Below are positions 23,290-34,374 of a stretch of DNA of 64,000 bases, in pieces (within the stretch, counting starts at the first letter, position 1; each line of letters opens with the position of its first letter). A model generated the notes under the pieces. That model did no database searches and was not told the DNA's origin. It saw nothing but the letters and a program-made list of their open reading frames with translations. This DNA comes from Lytechinus pictus. Lineage: Eukaryota; Echinodermata; Echinoidea; Temnopleuroida; Toxopneustidae. The translations under genes were made by a program, and so were the position numbers. Location of the stretch: contig NC_087249.1 in NCBI RefSeq assembly GCF_037042905.1, forward strand, positions 10,846,001 through 10,910,000. Direction: 5' to 3'.

Positions 23290-24330
23290 ATACATTTACA
23301 TGTATAGGCGCTATCCACGCTGTCGTCTACACACCGACTCAATAGGCGCTATTCACCCACGTGTATAGGCGCTATCTCCGCCACACACACTCAAGGCGCC
23401 ATCTCCGCCACACAAACTCAAGGCGCTCTTCACCAACGTGCATAGGCGCTACCTCCGCCACACACACCCAAGGCGCTATTCACCAACGTGTGTAGGCACT
23501 ATCTCCGCCACACACACCCAGGGCGCTATTCACCAACGTGTGTAGGCACTATCTCCGCCACACACATCCAGGGAGCTATTCACCAACGTGTGTAGGCACT
23601 ATCTCCGCCACACACATCCAGGGCGCTATTCACCAACGTGTGTAGGCACTATCTCCGCCACTGCACACACCCAGGGCGCTATTCACCAACGTGTGTAGGC
23701 ACTATCTCCGCCACACACACCCAGGGCGCTATTCACCAACGTGTGTAGGCACTATCTCCGCCACACACATCCAGGGAGCTATTCACCAACGTGTGTAGGC
23801 ACTATCTCCGCCACACACATCCAGGGCGCTATTCACCAACGTGTGTAGGCACTATCTCCTCCACACACATCCAGGGCGCTATTCACCAACGTGTGTAGGC
23901 ACTCTCTTCTTGCCTCTCTCCAGGCTCCCTTCCTCTGCGCTATCCACGCTGTCGCCAACACACACACTCCGGTTGCTATTCACCATGTGCATCGGCGCTC
24001 TCTTCTTGCCTCTCTCCAGGCTCCCTTCCTCCGTGCTATCCACGCTGTCGCCAACACACGCACTCGTGGTGCTATTCACCAACGTGCATAGGCGCTCTCT
24101 TCTTGCCTCTCTCCAGGCTCCCTTCCTCCGTGCTATCCACGCTGTCGCCAACACACGCACTCGTGGTGCTATTCACCAACGTGCATAGGCGCTCTCTTCT
24201 TGCCTCTCTCCAGGCTCCCTTCCTCCGTGCTATCCCCGCTGTCGCCAACACACGCACTCGTGGTGCTATTCACCAACGTGCATAGGCGCTCTCTTCTTGC
24301 CTCTCTCCAGGCACCCTTCCTCGGCTCTCT
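23290..24330. repeat. tandem arrays inside the LTR element
   Basis: From about 23330 to 23900, ~58-60-bp units of ATTCACCAACGTGTGTAGGC followed by ACTATCTCCGCCACACACA repeat about nine or ten times. From about 23885 to 24310, ~97-bp units repeat CATAGGCGCTCTCTTCTTGC, CTCTCCAGGCTCCCTTCCTC and GCTGTCGCCAACACACGCAC four to five times. The two arrays share the CACCAACGTG start, so the longer unit probably derives from the shorter. Confidence 0.8.
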
Positions 24331-24447
24331 TTACCCCTCTCTCCTGGCGATCTTCATAGGAGATATACGTGGCGCTCCCTGTAATACAGGCGCCTAAGTT
24401 GTCTGAGCTTCCAATACCACGTTGTTCAATCCCACCGCTGCCACCAG

Positions 24448-24838
24448 TGTGGCGTAACCGGGCCCTGTCGGGGTAGCGTTCTGCCGTCTCGCAGTCTCCA
24501 GAACCCGGTCCACGCTTCTCCTCACTTATATATCTCTTTTGGGCAGGTTCGCTCACAAAAGTCTATTGTGCAACGTGGTACACTCTCTCATTCCTCTTAA
24601 ATACACCAAATCACCCGCTCACTCACCCTAAATCATGCAAATGAAGCAACTTGGGAGATATTCAATATACAGTTCAACTTGATTTATTCGGAGCTTACAT
24701 CTTACAACCGCACGCCACCGCAGCTCCCAGCGAACTGACGTACTTCTCAAATAATCGCAAAGCATATCACAACTAAAATATCGCCCTCTACGATTAAACT
24801 ATGAAATACATGTTAAAGGTATAACTCATTATGCTACA
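24448..24838 (-). repeat. LTR (5' LTR in element orientation)
   Basis: Second 391-bp LTR, same sequence as 21713-22103. It borders the primer-binding site on its low-coordinate side. Confidence 0.85.
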
Positions 24839-24842
24839 ATAT

Positions 24843-25224
24843 CTAATGACCAACAACATTCCATGTTCATCTTTTTGAATAAAGGCTGTCAATGGTGACC
24901 TTTCAGTTTGTCCTAAAGGCTTGTCATACAGAGGTTCCATGATATTTACTCTGGCGACAATTGCTCTGAAGGAAAATCTGCATGTTAAGCAAGACACAAA
25001 ATCTAACCTCCAACACTAAATAAACCCGGATCCTTATCTTTAAATTATTCTGTCCCAAAAACTCTATAACAATCCTAACTCGAACCCCTTGCCCTCTGAG
25101 ATGTTAAGACCGGAGCAAATCTCGCACGACCAAGTGTTGTGTCACCCATACAGAACCCATGTCTCTCCATCTGAGTCCTCTGCTTGCCATGTAACATGTC
25201 CATGTATTTTCCTGACAGCTTTTT
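24843..25224. other. intron sequence, no feature recognised
   Basis: No exon with supporting splice sites or repeat boundary was seen between the LTR element and the next repeat. Confidence 0.35.
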
Positions 25225-25651
25225 ATACGCCCGTCTCGACGGGACGTATTGTGGTATCACGCTCGGTGTCCGTCCGTTAACTTTCCTTGTAAACGCGATA
25301 ACTTCAGTTTATCTTATTCTAGGCTCAAATAATTGTGTGTGTATGATACTAGCATTGATCCCAGGAAGCCTATCGATTTTGAGGTCAAAAGGTCAAGGTC
25401 ACACTGACATGTTTTCATCTTGCCCTTCTGAAGTCCTTGTAAATGCGATAACTTTAGTTGAACTTAACCTAGGCTCATACATGTATGATTTGGTGTGTAT
25501 GATACTAGCATAGATCCTAACAATTCTCTTGATTTTGAGGTCAGAAGGTCAAAGGTGAAGTCGCCATCTTCCACTTTTCTTGCTTGACCAATAGCTCAAT
25601 TTTCCGCGTTACAGACAGGCGTATTATGTCCATGCCTTAGCGACACTCTTG
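25225..25651 (+). repeat. interspersed repeat with ATACGCC ends
   Basis: It starts TTTATACGCCCGTCTCGACG and ends CAGACAGGCGTATTATGTCC with CTTAGCGACACTCTTGTTT. The ATACGCC and GGCGTAT ends are inverted. Two internal units share GTAAACGCGATAACTTCAGT and GATACTAGCATTGATCC. No coding. Confidence 0.6.
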
Positions 25652-26452
25652 TTTATTTTTGATATCGCAACACAAATTCTTTGAGAATAATGTTATAATT
25701 AAGTCAAGGTTTATCCAGTCAGACTACGCCTCCTGAATGTTCGCTACCACACTAAATGTTAATGGGATATAGAAATTTTTTTTTATGCATCCAGCAGCTT
25801 GATTGGTGTGGTACATATTAGAGACCAAGTTCTTCCACTAGGCTCATGTTGCTACAAAGCATGTTGCATGAAGTAGATGGTTGTATCCTGCATTCAGTGA
25901 AGGGAAGAAAGGTCTTAGTGGACACTGCAATCACACACAAAGGAACTGTGGTTTTAATATTCTTTTTTATATCCTACATAAATTAATCCTGTATAATGAT
26001 TGGATCAAATGGCATCACATGACCAAAGATATTCTAGCAATGCTGTTGAAATAAAACGCCCAATTAAAAAAATTAACTATTCTGTGACGTCAATGATAGA
26101 ATAGTGCACTAACTAACCATCATTGATGTCACAGATCATGTGATCTCTCGAACGTAGCGGTGAGTGAGGTGTCTCTACCGGGCAAGTTAAGTGATGGGGG
26201 AAAACAGTAATGCCAGTCCAACCTCGAACACAACCTTCCCGCTATACTTACTCAAAGCCTGGTAAATTTGTATACTATCAGCCAGATCTAGGAAATATTA
26301 CATAACATTTAGATATATCAAATTAATCACGAATACTGAAATTAGGTATGATTTTTTTTCTGTGTTGGTTTTTACGAGGAAATAGAATAAAGATCTAGAG
26401 ACAAAAAAATGATTGACCGACCACTATTATTCTCTTGCCAATATCTTTTCAG
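25652..26452. other. intron sequence with CRE-like hairpin
   Basis: Otherwise unremarkable. A GTGAGTGAGG donor-like sequence follows GAACGTAGCG at about 26160. If the inverted CRE pair at 26082-26134 marks a promoter, this could be an alternative first exon, but nothing else supports that. Confidence 0.3.
26082..26134. promoter_or_regulatory. inverted pair of CRE-like sites
   Basis: CTGTGACGTCAATGAT (26082-26097) contains the full palindromic CRE TGACGTCA. It is mirrored by ATCATTGATGTCACAG (26119-26134) with one mismatch. Binding by CREB/ATF factors is possible, but the pair could also be a small foldback. Confidence 0.35.
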
Positions 26453-26920
26453 GAAACACAAGCCTTAAGCAAGAAGCAGAGGTGAAGAGTTCCAACTCCA
26501 TGCAGTCCTCAAGTCGTGGGCAATTAGGAAATGTCCAACCACAAGTCAAGGAAGAAGTGGAAAGTGTGGCATTCAAGCAAGAAGTTGACGAGGAAGCTTT
26601 TCCAGCTTCTGATCAGAGTACAGATGAAAGAGTCCCTTTGCCTCCTGGCTGCCACATCAAAGAAGAAGCAAGCAGCGGGATTCTGCATGAAATGAGTTCA
26701 GAGAACCATGTTCAGTCTAATCAGCATATCAAGCAAGAAGTAGAGAATGACCTAACGTTTTCATCGGTCACCATTAAACTCATCCTCAAGGAAGAGGAAC
26801 CAAATATGCCAACCTCTGCCAATGAGGATAGTATCACCCATCCTCCATCGTTTCAGTTCACCATGAAGACAGAACCCGAAAATGAACAGAAGGAAACCGA
26901 TATTCCACAAAAACAAGAAG
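26453..26920 (+). CDS. zinc-finger locus, KxE-rich (putative SUMO-site) exon
   Basis: The acceptor ATATCTTTTCAG (to 26452) and donor CAAGAAG|GTATGT bound a 468-nt exon that is phase 1 at both ends, so it can be skipped without shifting frame. About 156 residues, acidic and Pro/Ser-rich, with no folded domain visible. It has seven PsiKxE motifs: LKQE, VKEE, FKQE, IKEE, IKQE, LKEE and MKTE. PsiKxE is the SUMO-conjugation consensus, and most of these are followed by further acids. Such clusters are usual in the linkers of repressor-type C2H2 proteins. Its exit phase fits both the zinc-finger exon at 29649 and the one at 37624. Confidence 0.7.
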
Positions 26921-27537
26921 GTATGTATACCTCTCGTTCAAATGCGTTGAAAGCTAGAATTCAAAAATGATGGTTGGATGTAGACAGGTACGATCTGGGG
27001 GCTGTTTCTTGTGGTAGTTTCTAACTGGGGTTCCCAAGTAGACATGGCTAGACACCTGACCCGTTGCATATAAGATTGAAAAATGCTCTTGTTCTTCTTT
27101 GGTTATGACTCCCATATGTTCCGGTGCTCTGAAATTCAATTCATCTAATTCATTTCCCGGAAAGGCATAACAATGCATTGTGACCTACAAAAATTGTTAA
27201 CCTGAGTAGGTTGTTTATTTTATTTGGTAGTTGAGACTTGAAACATAAAACTCATGAGTCCATCTTCACAACCATAATCCTATTCACCTTGATAAGTTGT
27301 GCATTTGAGAGGATGGTGGAATTTGCTCCAAAATTCTGGAAACAATGTCATGATATTAGGCTTGTGAGTTTTAAAAAGTTACAATTTTGCCTTCTGGCAG
27401 TGCTCACTTGAACAAAATAAACACTATCAAAAGTAAGATCCCCCCTAAAGAATCCAATCAAATTGTCCAGTATAACAAATCATTCAAGTTGAAACCAAGC
27501 ATGGGATATAGCTAGGGTTGTTAGGAAGTGTTTTTTT

Positions 27538-28357
27538 GTCTCACCTGCATAGCAGAGCGAGACTATAGGCGCCGCTTTTCCGACGGCGGCGGCGGCGTCA
27601 AACATCAAATCTTAACCTAAGGTTAAGTTTTTGAAATGACATCATAACTTAAAAAGTATATGGACCTAGTTCATGAAACTTAGGCATAAGGTTAATCAAG
27701 TATTAGTGAACATCCTGCTTGAGTTTCAGGTCACATGACCAAGGTCATTGAACTTTGGCCAAATTGGGGGTATTTGTTGAATTCCCATCATAACTTTGAA
27801 AATTTATGGATCTAGTTCATGAAACTTGGACATTAGTTTAATCAAGTACCACTGAATATCCTACAGGTGCGAGTTTCAGGTCACATGACCATTGTCAATG
27901 GTCATTTAAGGTCAATGAACTTTGGCCGTGTTGGGGGTATTTGTTAAATTACCATCCTAACTCTGAAAGTTTATGGATCTAGTTCATAAAACTTGAAATG
28001 TAAGAGTAATCAAGTATCACTGAACATCCCCTGTGAGTTTCAGGTCACAAAACCAAGGTCAAAGGTCAGTTAAGGTCAATAAACTTTGGCCATATTGGGG
28101 TATTTGTTGAATTGCCATCAGAACTTTGAAAGTTGATAGATAGAGTGAATGAAATGTGGACATGGGTGTACATATAGTTGACAAGTCTTTATATAAGTCA
28201 CCGTTCAAATGTAATTTATGGTAAATGAACTTGGTATTATGTCATTATATGAATGGTGTTTTTGTGAATGATTATTTTAAAGTAGTTCTCAAATTTAGCA
28301 CTGCTGCTATATTAAATCGCGTAATGCAGGCGAGACTGCCAGAGGCGTTCCACTTGT
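27538..28357 (+). repeat. CTGCAT-ended interspersed repeat, complete copy
   Basis: It begins GTCTCACCTGCATAGCAGAG and ends GTAATGCAGGCGAGAC with GGCGTTCCACTTGT. It is the innermost layer of the nest and gives the best estimate of full length (~820 bp). Several internal ~150-bp repeats end in CAGGTCACATGACCAAGGTC. Confidence 0.75.
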
Positions 28358-28589
28358 TGAAAATTAGCGACATCCCTGACTTAACGACTGAATGAGCACA
28401 ACATGAACAAAAAAATGACACTTTTCAAAAACAGCAAATCTGCGTATTAATGATTTGTTTTGTAAAAATTACAGTAATGCTTGCATTCACGTCTTAAGAA
28501 TCACAAATTAAAGACAATATGAGTAATTTTCGAATTCGCAAGAGTGATTTAAATTCATTTCAGTTCATTTTCAATGTGATCAAACATGA

Positions 28590-29192
28590 AGTGGAATGCA
28601 GTTTAAAAGCATTGCCAAGGTTGCACCATGTGCCATCTTGTCACATCCCTTTTCTTTCAAAGGCATGCTTTGGAGATGAAGGGGCGAGCAACATGAGGAG
28701 TGCTGTGTGCAACCAATCACAGCGTTTGGTGGTGGAAGTGTTATGGTGTGGGCCGGAATGGCTGCAACGACCAAGACACCGCTCATCCTGATCAATGGAC
28801 ACCTGAATGCCATCAGATACGTGGATGAAATCCTGCATCCATAATGTCGTACCAGTTGCCGCTGCCATTAGTGATGACTTTGAACTGATGGATGACAATG
28901 CCTGCCCACATTAAGCAAGAGTTGTAGATGCGTTCTGGTACATGAGGGTATTCAAAGGATGGTGTGGCCCGCCAACTCACCTGACCTTAACCCACTTGAA
29001 CATCTTTGGGACAAGCTAAAGCTAGCTGTATCTGCACGCATTAACGCCAACACCAACCTTGCTGACTTGGCCCAGATGTTGGAAGAAGAATGGAATGCCA
29101 TCCCTAAGCAAAGAGCCACAAGACTCGTGAACACCATGAGACGACGGTGCCAAGAAATCATTGACAAACGTGGTGGCTACACACATTATTAA
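28590..29192 (+). pseudogene. Tc1-like transposase remnant
   Basis: In shifting frames the sequence encodes GGGSVMVWAGMAATTKTPLI (about 28727-28785), INGHLNAIRYVDEIL and DNACPH. A clean final frame (28959-29192) follows with VWPANSPDLNPLEHLWDKLK, holding the SPDLNPxEHxWD motif of Tc1-type DDE transposases. Stops after 28842 and 28912 and frameshifts show it is inactive. The N-terminal DNA-binding part is not recognisable. No other function is suggested. Confidence 0.8.
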
Positions 29193-29648
29193 ACTGTCAG
29201 TATACTGTCTCATAATGCACAAGTCAATAAAGCACAGATTTTGCTGTTTTTGAAATTGCATCATTTTCTGTTTGTGCTGTGCTCATTCAGCCGTTAAGTC
29301 ACAGATATTTTCGAAAGTATGATTCCTAACAACCCTAGCTATATCCCATGCTTGGTTTCAAATTGAATAATATGTTACACTGGCAGATTTGATGGGGTTT
29401 TTTAGGGAGGAACTTACTTTTGATGTTGTATTTATGTCTGTAATATACACTCAAAGGGTAGTTTATAAAATTAAAAAGATTTTTTATACTCCTTATGGCT
29501 CAGAAATTATGGATGTTTAAGGGGGCCTTACTTTTTTGTTGTGTATATAATGGAAGGATAAGATGGTTAAAACTTGTTGTAAGCATGATGATGCAGTGCA
29601 ACACTCTAAGTTTATTACTTTTTCTCTCTTTTCTTTTCTTTACACCAG

Positions 29649-30735
29649 TGGGTATCACTGACGAAGAACAAGGCTTGGGAGAGCATTCTGTGTTAATCAG
29701 TTGTGAAGGTAAATCTCATGGTAATTTACCCTTACGAGAAAGTTCAAATCAATTGTCAAGATCCTCTAAAGGACTATGGCCCCACCCTAATGCAAACTTA
29801 CTCACAGCGGAAAAGCTTGATGGATTTCCCCAGAACAGAGATCTCAAATACCATGACTTAACCTACACAGGAGAAAAACATTGTGAATGTTTACTCAGTA
29901 GAAAGACATTTTCAGCTAGAGATAATGGAAAGATTCATCTCTCAAGCCACTCAGAAGAAAAGCCGTGTGAATGTTCCCTCTGTGCAAAGGAACTATCAAG
30001 GACTGCTTCTTATCACCTCCTTGCCCACACAGAAGAGAAGCCACTTCAATTTTCTCAGAAGAGTATTCCAAAGAGTTTCCTACAAACCCACGCCCAAGGA
30101 AAATCATATGAATGTTCACTTTGCAAAAATATGTTTACACTTAAGAATAGTCTCAATCTTCCATTGCACACAGGAGAAAAGCCATATGAATGTTCACACT
30201 GCAAGAAGGCATTTTCAAAGAAGATTAATCGAAAGAGACATCTCCCAACCCACACAGGAGAAAAACCATATGAATGTTCACATTGCAAAAAGACATTTTC
30301 ACGAAAAACTGATCTCAACCGTCATCTGCTCTTACACACAGGAAAAAAGCCATATGAATGTTCACACTGCAATAAGAAATTTACACAAAACAGCCATTTA
30401 AAGAGTCATCTCCGAACCCACACTGGAGAAAAGCCACATAAATGTTCACATTGCAAAAAGTCATTTTCATACAAGACTAATCTTAACCGTCATCTGCTAA
30501 TACACAAAGGAGAAAAGCCACATGAATGTTCACATTGCCAAAAAACATTTTCACGAAAGACTCATCTCAACCGTCATCTGCTCTTACACACAGGAGAAAA
30601 GCCACATGAATGTTCACATTGCCAAAAACATTTTTACAAAAGACTGATCTCAACCGTCATCTGCTCTTACACACAGGAGAAAAGCCATATGAATGTTCAC
30701 ACTGCAATAAGAAATTTACACAAAACAGCCATTTA
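29649..30735 (+). CDS. C2H2 zinc-finger array 1, first part (disrupted)
   Basis: The acceptor TTTCTTTACACCAG opens this exon in phase 1, matching the donor at 26920 (split Val codon). A ~55-residue linker ([20 protein letters not shown], later [13 protein letters not shown]) precedes fingers of form [22 protein letters not shown] with TGEKP linkers. The first three or four fingers are degenerate (missing Cys or His). Five or six good ones follow from about 30180 to 30600. The product would be a sequence-specific nuclear DNA-binding protein. Near 30623 one A is missing from a run (CCAAAAACA against CCAAAAAACA in sister fingers), which shifts the frame. An insertion at 30736 then breaks the array. 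Either a pseudogene or a truncated protein. Confidence 0.75.
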
Positions 30736-31515
30736 ACCCTAACTAGGCCGGGCTTTTTTGGCTGTTCTGTGGCTGGGGGGGGGGTTGATTCAACCCCCCC
30801 CTGAGATCTTGGCCGCCGATCGCGCGAGCGCCGCAAAAATTTGCACGCTGGTAGTGTGCGATGTAATCTACAAGGCTGTATGGTAAAATTTTCCAAAATA
30901 ATGAGATTTTATTTTATATGAATTAATTATGCTAATTTATGCATAAATCATACTTTCTGCTCTAATTCACTAAATAAAGCTCCTAGAATGCTAATTTTTG
31001 GTAAAAATATTCTTTGTAGCATTCTTAACAATGGCAATTGAAAAAAACTTCCGTTTGGAAATCAATTTCTTATTTATTTTATTGTTTTATGAATTTCTTA
31101 TGTATTTCCTTGTTTTTCAACCTTTTGTTTTTCTTTGTTTTTCTTTGTTTTTTTCATCAGATTTATTGCACAACCTTTTTGAAGTATAATTATCCTAAAA
31201 TCAATTGCTTTCAGCTTTTTAAAGTAAAAATAATCATATCTTTATGAATAAGATGAGAAAACTCAATTTGCATTGACTTTGTACACAAAATCACGTTTTG
31301 GAACAATTTTTGGTCTGACATGCACTTACAAAATGTTGCGTAATTTCAGAACCGCGTACCCGGGCGTCGTAAATTTGGTCTCAAAAGATGTGCGAGACTT
31401 AAAAGTATAAACTCTGCGAGTGGCGCGGTCAAAAAATTTTGCGCGGCGGAATGATCACAGAAAATGTTGAGGGGGGGGGTTGATTCAACCCCCCCCCCCC
31501 CGGCCATTTTAGGGT
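30736..31515. mobile_element. 780-bp insertion in zinc-finger exon
   Basis: Sister fingers read CAGCCATTTAAAGAGTCATC without a break. Here CATTTA is followed by ACCCTAACTAGGCC and the array resumes after GGCCATTTTAGGGT with TAAAGAG. The ends ACCCTAA and TTAGGGT are inverted, and the target duplication is TA (TTA also fits). Inside are G-run stretches flanking GTTGATTCAACC at both ends. No coding capacity. Confidence 0.8.
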
Positions 31516-31516
31516 T

Positions 31517-32945
31517 AAAGAGTCATCTCCGAACCCACACAGGAGAAAAGCCACATAAATGTTCACATTGCAAAAAGTCATTTTCATACAAGACTCATCT
31601 CAACCGTCATCTGCTCTTACACACAGGAGAAAAGCCACATGAATGTTCACATTGCCAAAAAACATTTTTACAAAAGACTGATCTCAACCGTCATCTGCTC
31701 TTACACACAGGAGAAAAGCCATATGAATGTTCACACTGCAATAAGAAATTTACACAAAACAGCCATTTAAAGAGCCATCTCCAAACCCACACAGGAGAAA
31801 AGCCACATAAATGTTCACATTGCAAAAAGTCATTTTCATACAAGACTGATCTCAACCGTCATCTGCTAATACACACAGGAGGAAAGCCACATAAATGTTC
31901 ACATTGCAAAAAGTCATTTTCATACAAGACTAATCTTAACCGTCATCTGCTAATACACAAAGGAGAAAAGCCACATGAATGTTCACATTGCCAAAAAACA
32001 TTTTCACGAAAGACTCGTCTCAACCGTCATCTGCTCTTACACACAGGAGAAAAGCCACATGAATGTTCACATTGCCAAAAAACATTTTCACAAAAGACTG
32101 ATCTCAACCGTCATCTGCTCTTACACACAGGAGAAAAGTCATATGAATGTTCACACTGCAATAAGAAATTTACACAAAACAGCCATCTAAAGAGTCATCT
32201 CCGAACCCACACAGGAGAAAAGCCACATAAATGTTCACATTGCAAAAAGTCATTTTCATACAAGACTCATCTCAACCGTCATCTGCTCTTACACACAGGA
32301 GAAAAGCCACATGAATGTTCACATTGCCAAAAAACATTTTTACAAAAGACTGATCTCAACCGTCATCTGCTCTTACACACAGGAGAAAAGCCATATGAAT
32401 GTTCACACTGCAATAAGAAATTTACACAAAACAGCCATTTAAAGAGTCATCTCCGAACCCACACAGGAGAAAAGCCACATAAATGTTCACATTGCAAAAA
32501 GTCATTTTCATACAAGACTGATCTCAACCGTCATCTGCTAATACACACAGGAGAAAAGCCACATAAATGTTCACATTGCAAAAAGTCATTTTCATACAAG
32601 ACTGATCTCAACCGTCATCTGCTAATACACACAGGAGAAAAGCCACATGAATGTTCACACGGCAAAAAGACGTTTTCACAGAAAAGCCATCTAAAGTGTC
32701 ATCTCCATACCCACTCGGGAGAAAAGCCATATGAATGTTCACACTGCAAAAAGACATTTTCACGAAAGACTGCTCTTAACCGTCATCTGCTAATGCACAC
32801 AGGAGAAAAGCCACATGAATGTTCACATTGCCAAAAGACATTTTCACAAAAGTCTAATCTCAACCGTCATCTGCTCTTACACACAGGAGAAAAGCAACAT
32901 GAACGTCACACGGCTAACAGACATTTTCACAGAAAAGCCATCTAA
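31517..32945 (+). CDS. C2H2 zinc-finger array 1, main homogenised block
   Basis: After the insertion the same exon continues with a half finger ([13 protein letters not shown]) and sixteen tandem 28-residue fingers. Fifteen have the full C-x2-C-x12-H-x3-H set. The fourteenth reads ECSHGKK, so its second Cys is lost. Three finger types recur in order: [17 protein letters not shown], [17 protein letters not shown] and [17 protein letters not shown], nearly identical in DNA. The variable x is helix position 3 and reads D, N, H, R or A. The frame ends by a shift near 32895, after which [14 protein letters not shown] precedes the stop. Without excision of the insertion no single protein can span both halves. 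Confidence 0.75.
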
Positions 32946-34350
<1,405 letters not shown>

Positions 34351-34374
34351 GCAGAAAGAAATTCCCATCAGGAT

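Larger units (their letters stand above)
21713..24838 (-). mobile_element. short non-coding LTR retrotransposon with internal satellites
   Basis: Two 391-bp LTRs (21713-22103 and 24448-24838) look identical base for base. On the minus strand each begins TGTAGCATAATGAG and ends GTTACGCCACA. The element is flanked by ATAT (21709-21712 and 24839-24842). On the minus strand, TGGTGGCAGCGGTGGGAT follows the 5' LTR (24430-24446) as a tRNA primer-binding site. A GGGGAGGGGCTG polypurine tract abuts the 3' LTR (22104-22117). The 2.3-kb interior encodes no gag or pol. Instead it holds two tandem arrays. It would depend on an autonomous partner. Confidence 0.85.
27420..29428 (+). mobile_element. Tc1/mariner-type transposon, degenerate
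   Basis: Terminal inverted repeats of ~100 bp: ATCAAAAGTAAG through GAAACCAAGCATGGGATATA and GCTAGGGTTGTTAGGA on the left, and their reverse complement at about 29325-29425 on the right. The insertion is flanked by TA (27418-27419 and 29429-29430). Subterminal inverted segments (TTAACGACTGAATGAGCACA near 28380 and GTGCTCATTCAGCCGTTAAG near 29279) bracket a broken transposase. A CTGCAT repeat (27538-28357) sits between the left TIR and the gene. Confidence 0.8.
27225..29545. mobile_element. outer TA-element relic, split by a Tc1-like insertion
   Basis: Sequence at about 27340-27418 (CATGATATTAGGCTTGTGAG, TTGCCTTCTGGCAGTGCTCAC) and at 29430-29545 (ATTATGGATGTTTAAGGGGG, ending CTTTTTTGTTGTG plus TA) matches the right half of the element at 17969-19886. 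The left end of this copy is not clear. It was split by the Tc1-like element at 27420-29428. Confidence 0.65.

Noticed and set aside
23841-24397. Overlapping repetitive frames on both strands
   Set aside because: They read through the 97-bp array inside the LTR element, whose unit length keeps frames open by chance.
28519-28898. Overlapping frames at 28.5-28.9 kb as independent genes
   Set aside because: They are frame-shifted pieces or antisense of the dead Tc1-like transposase.
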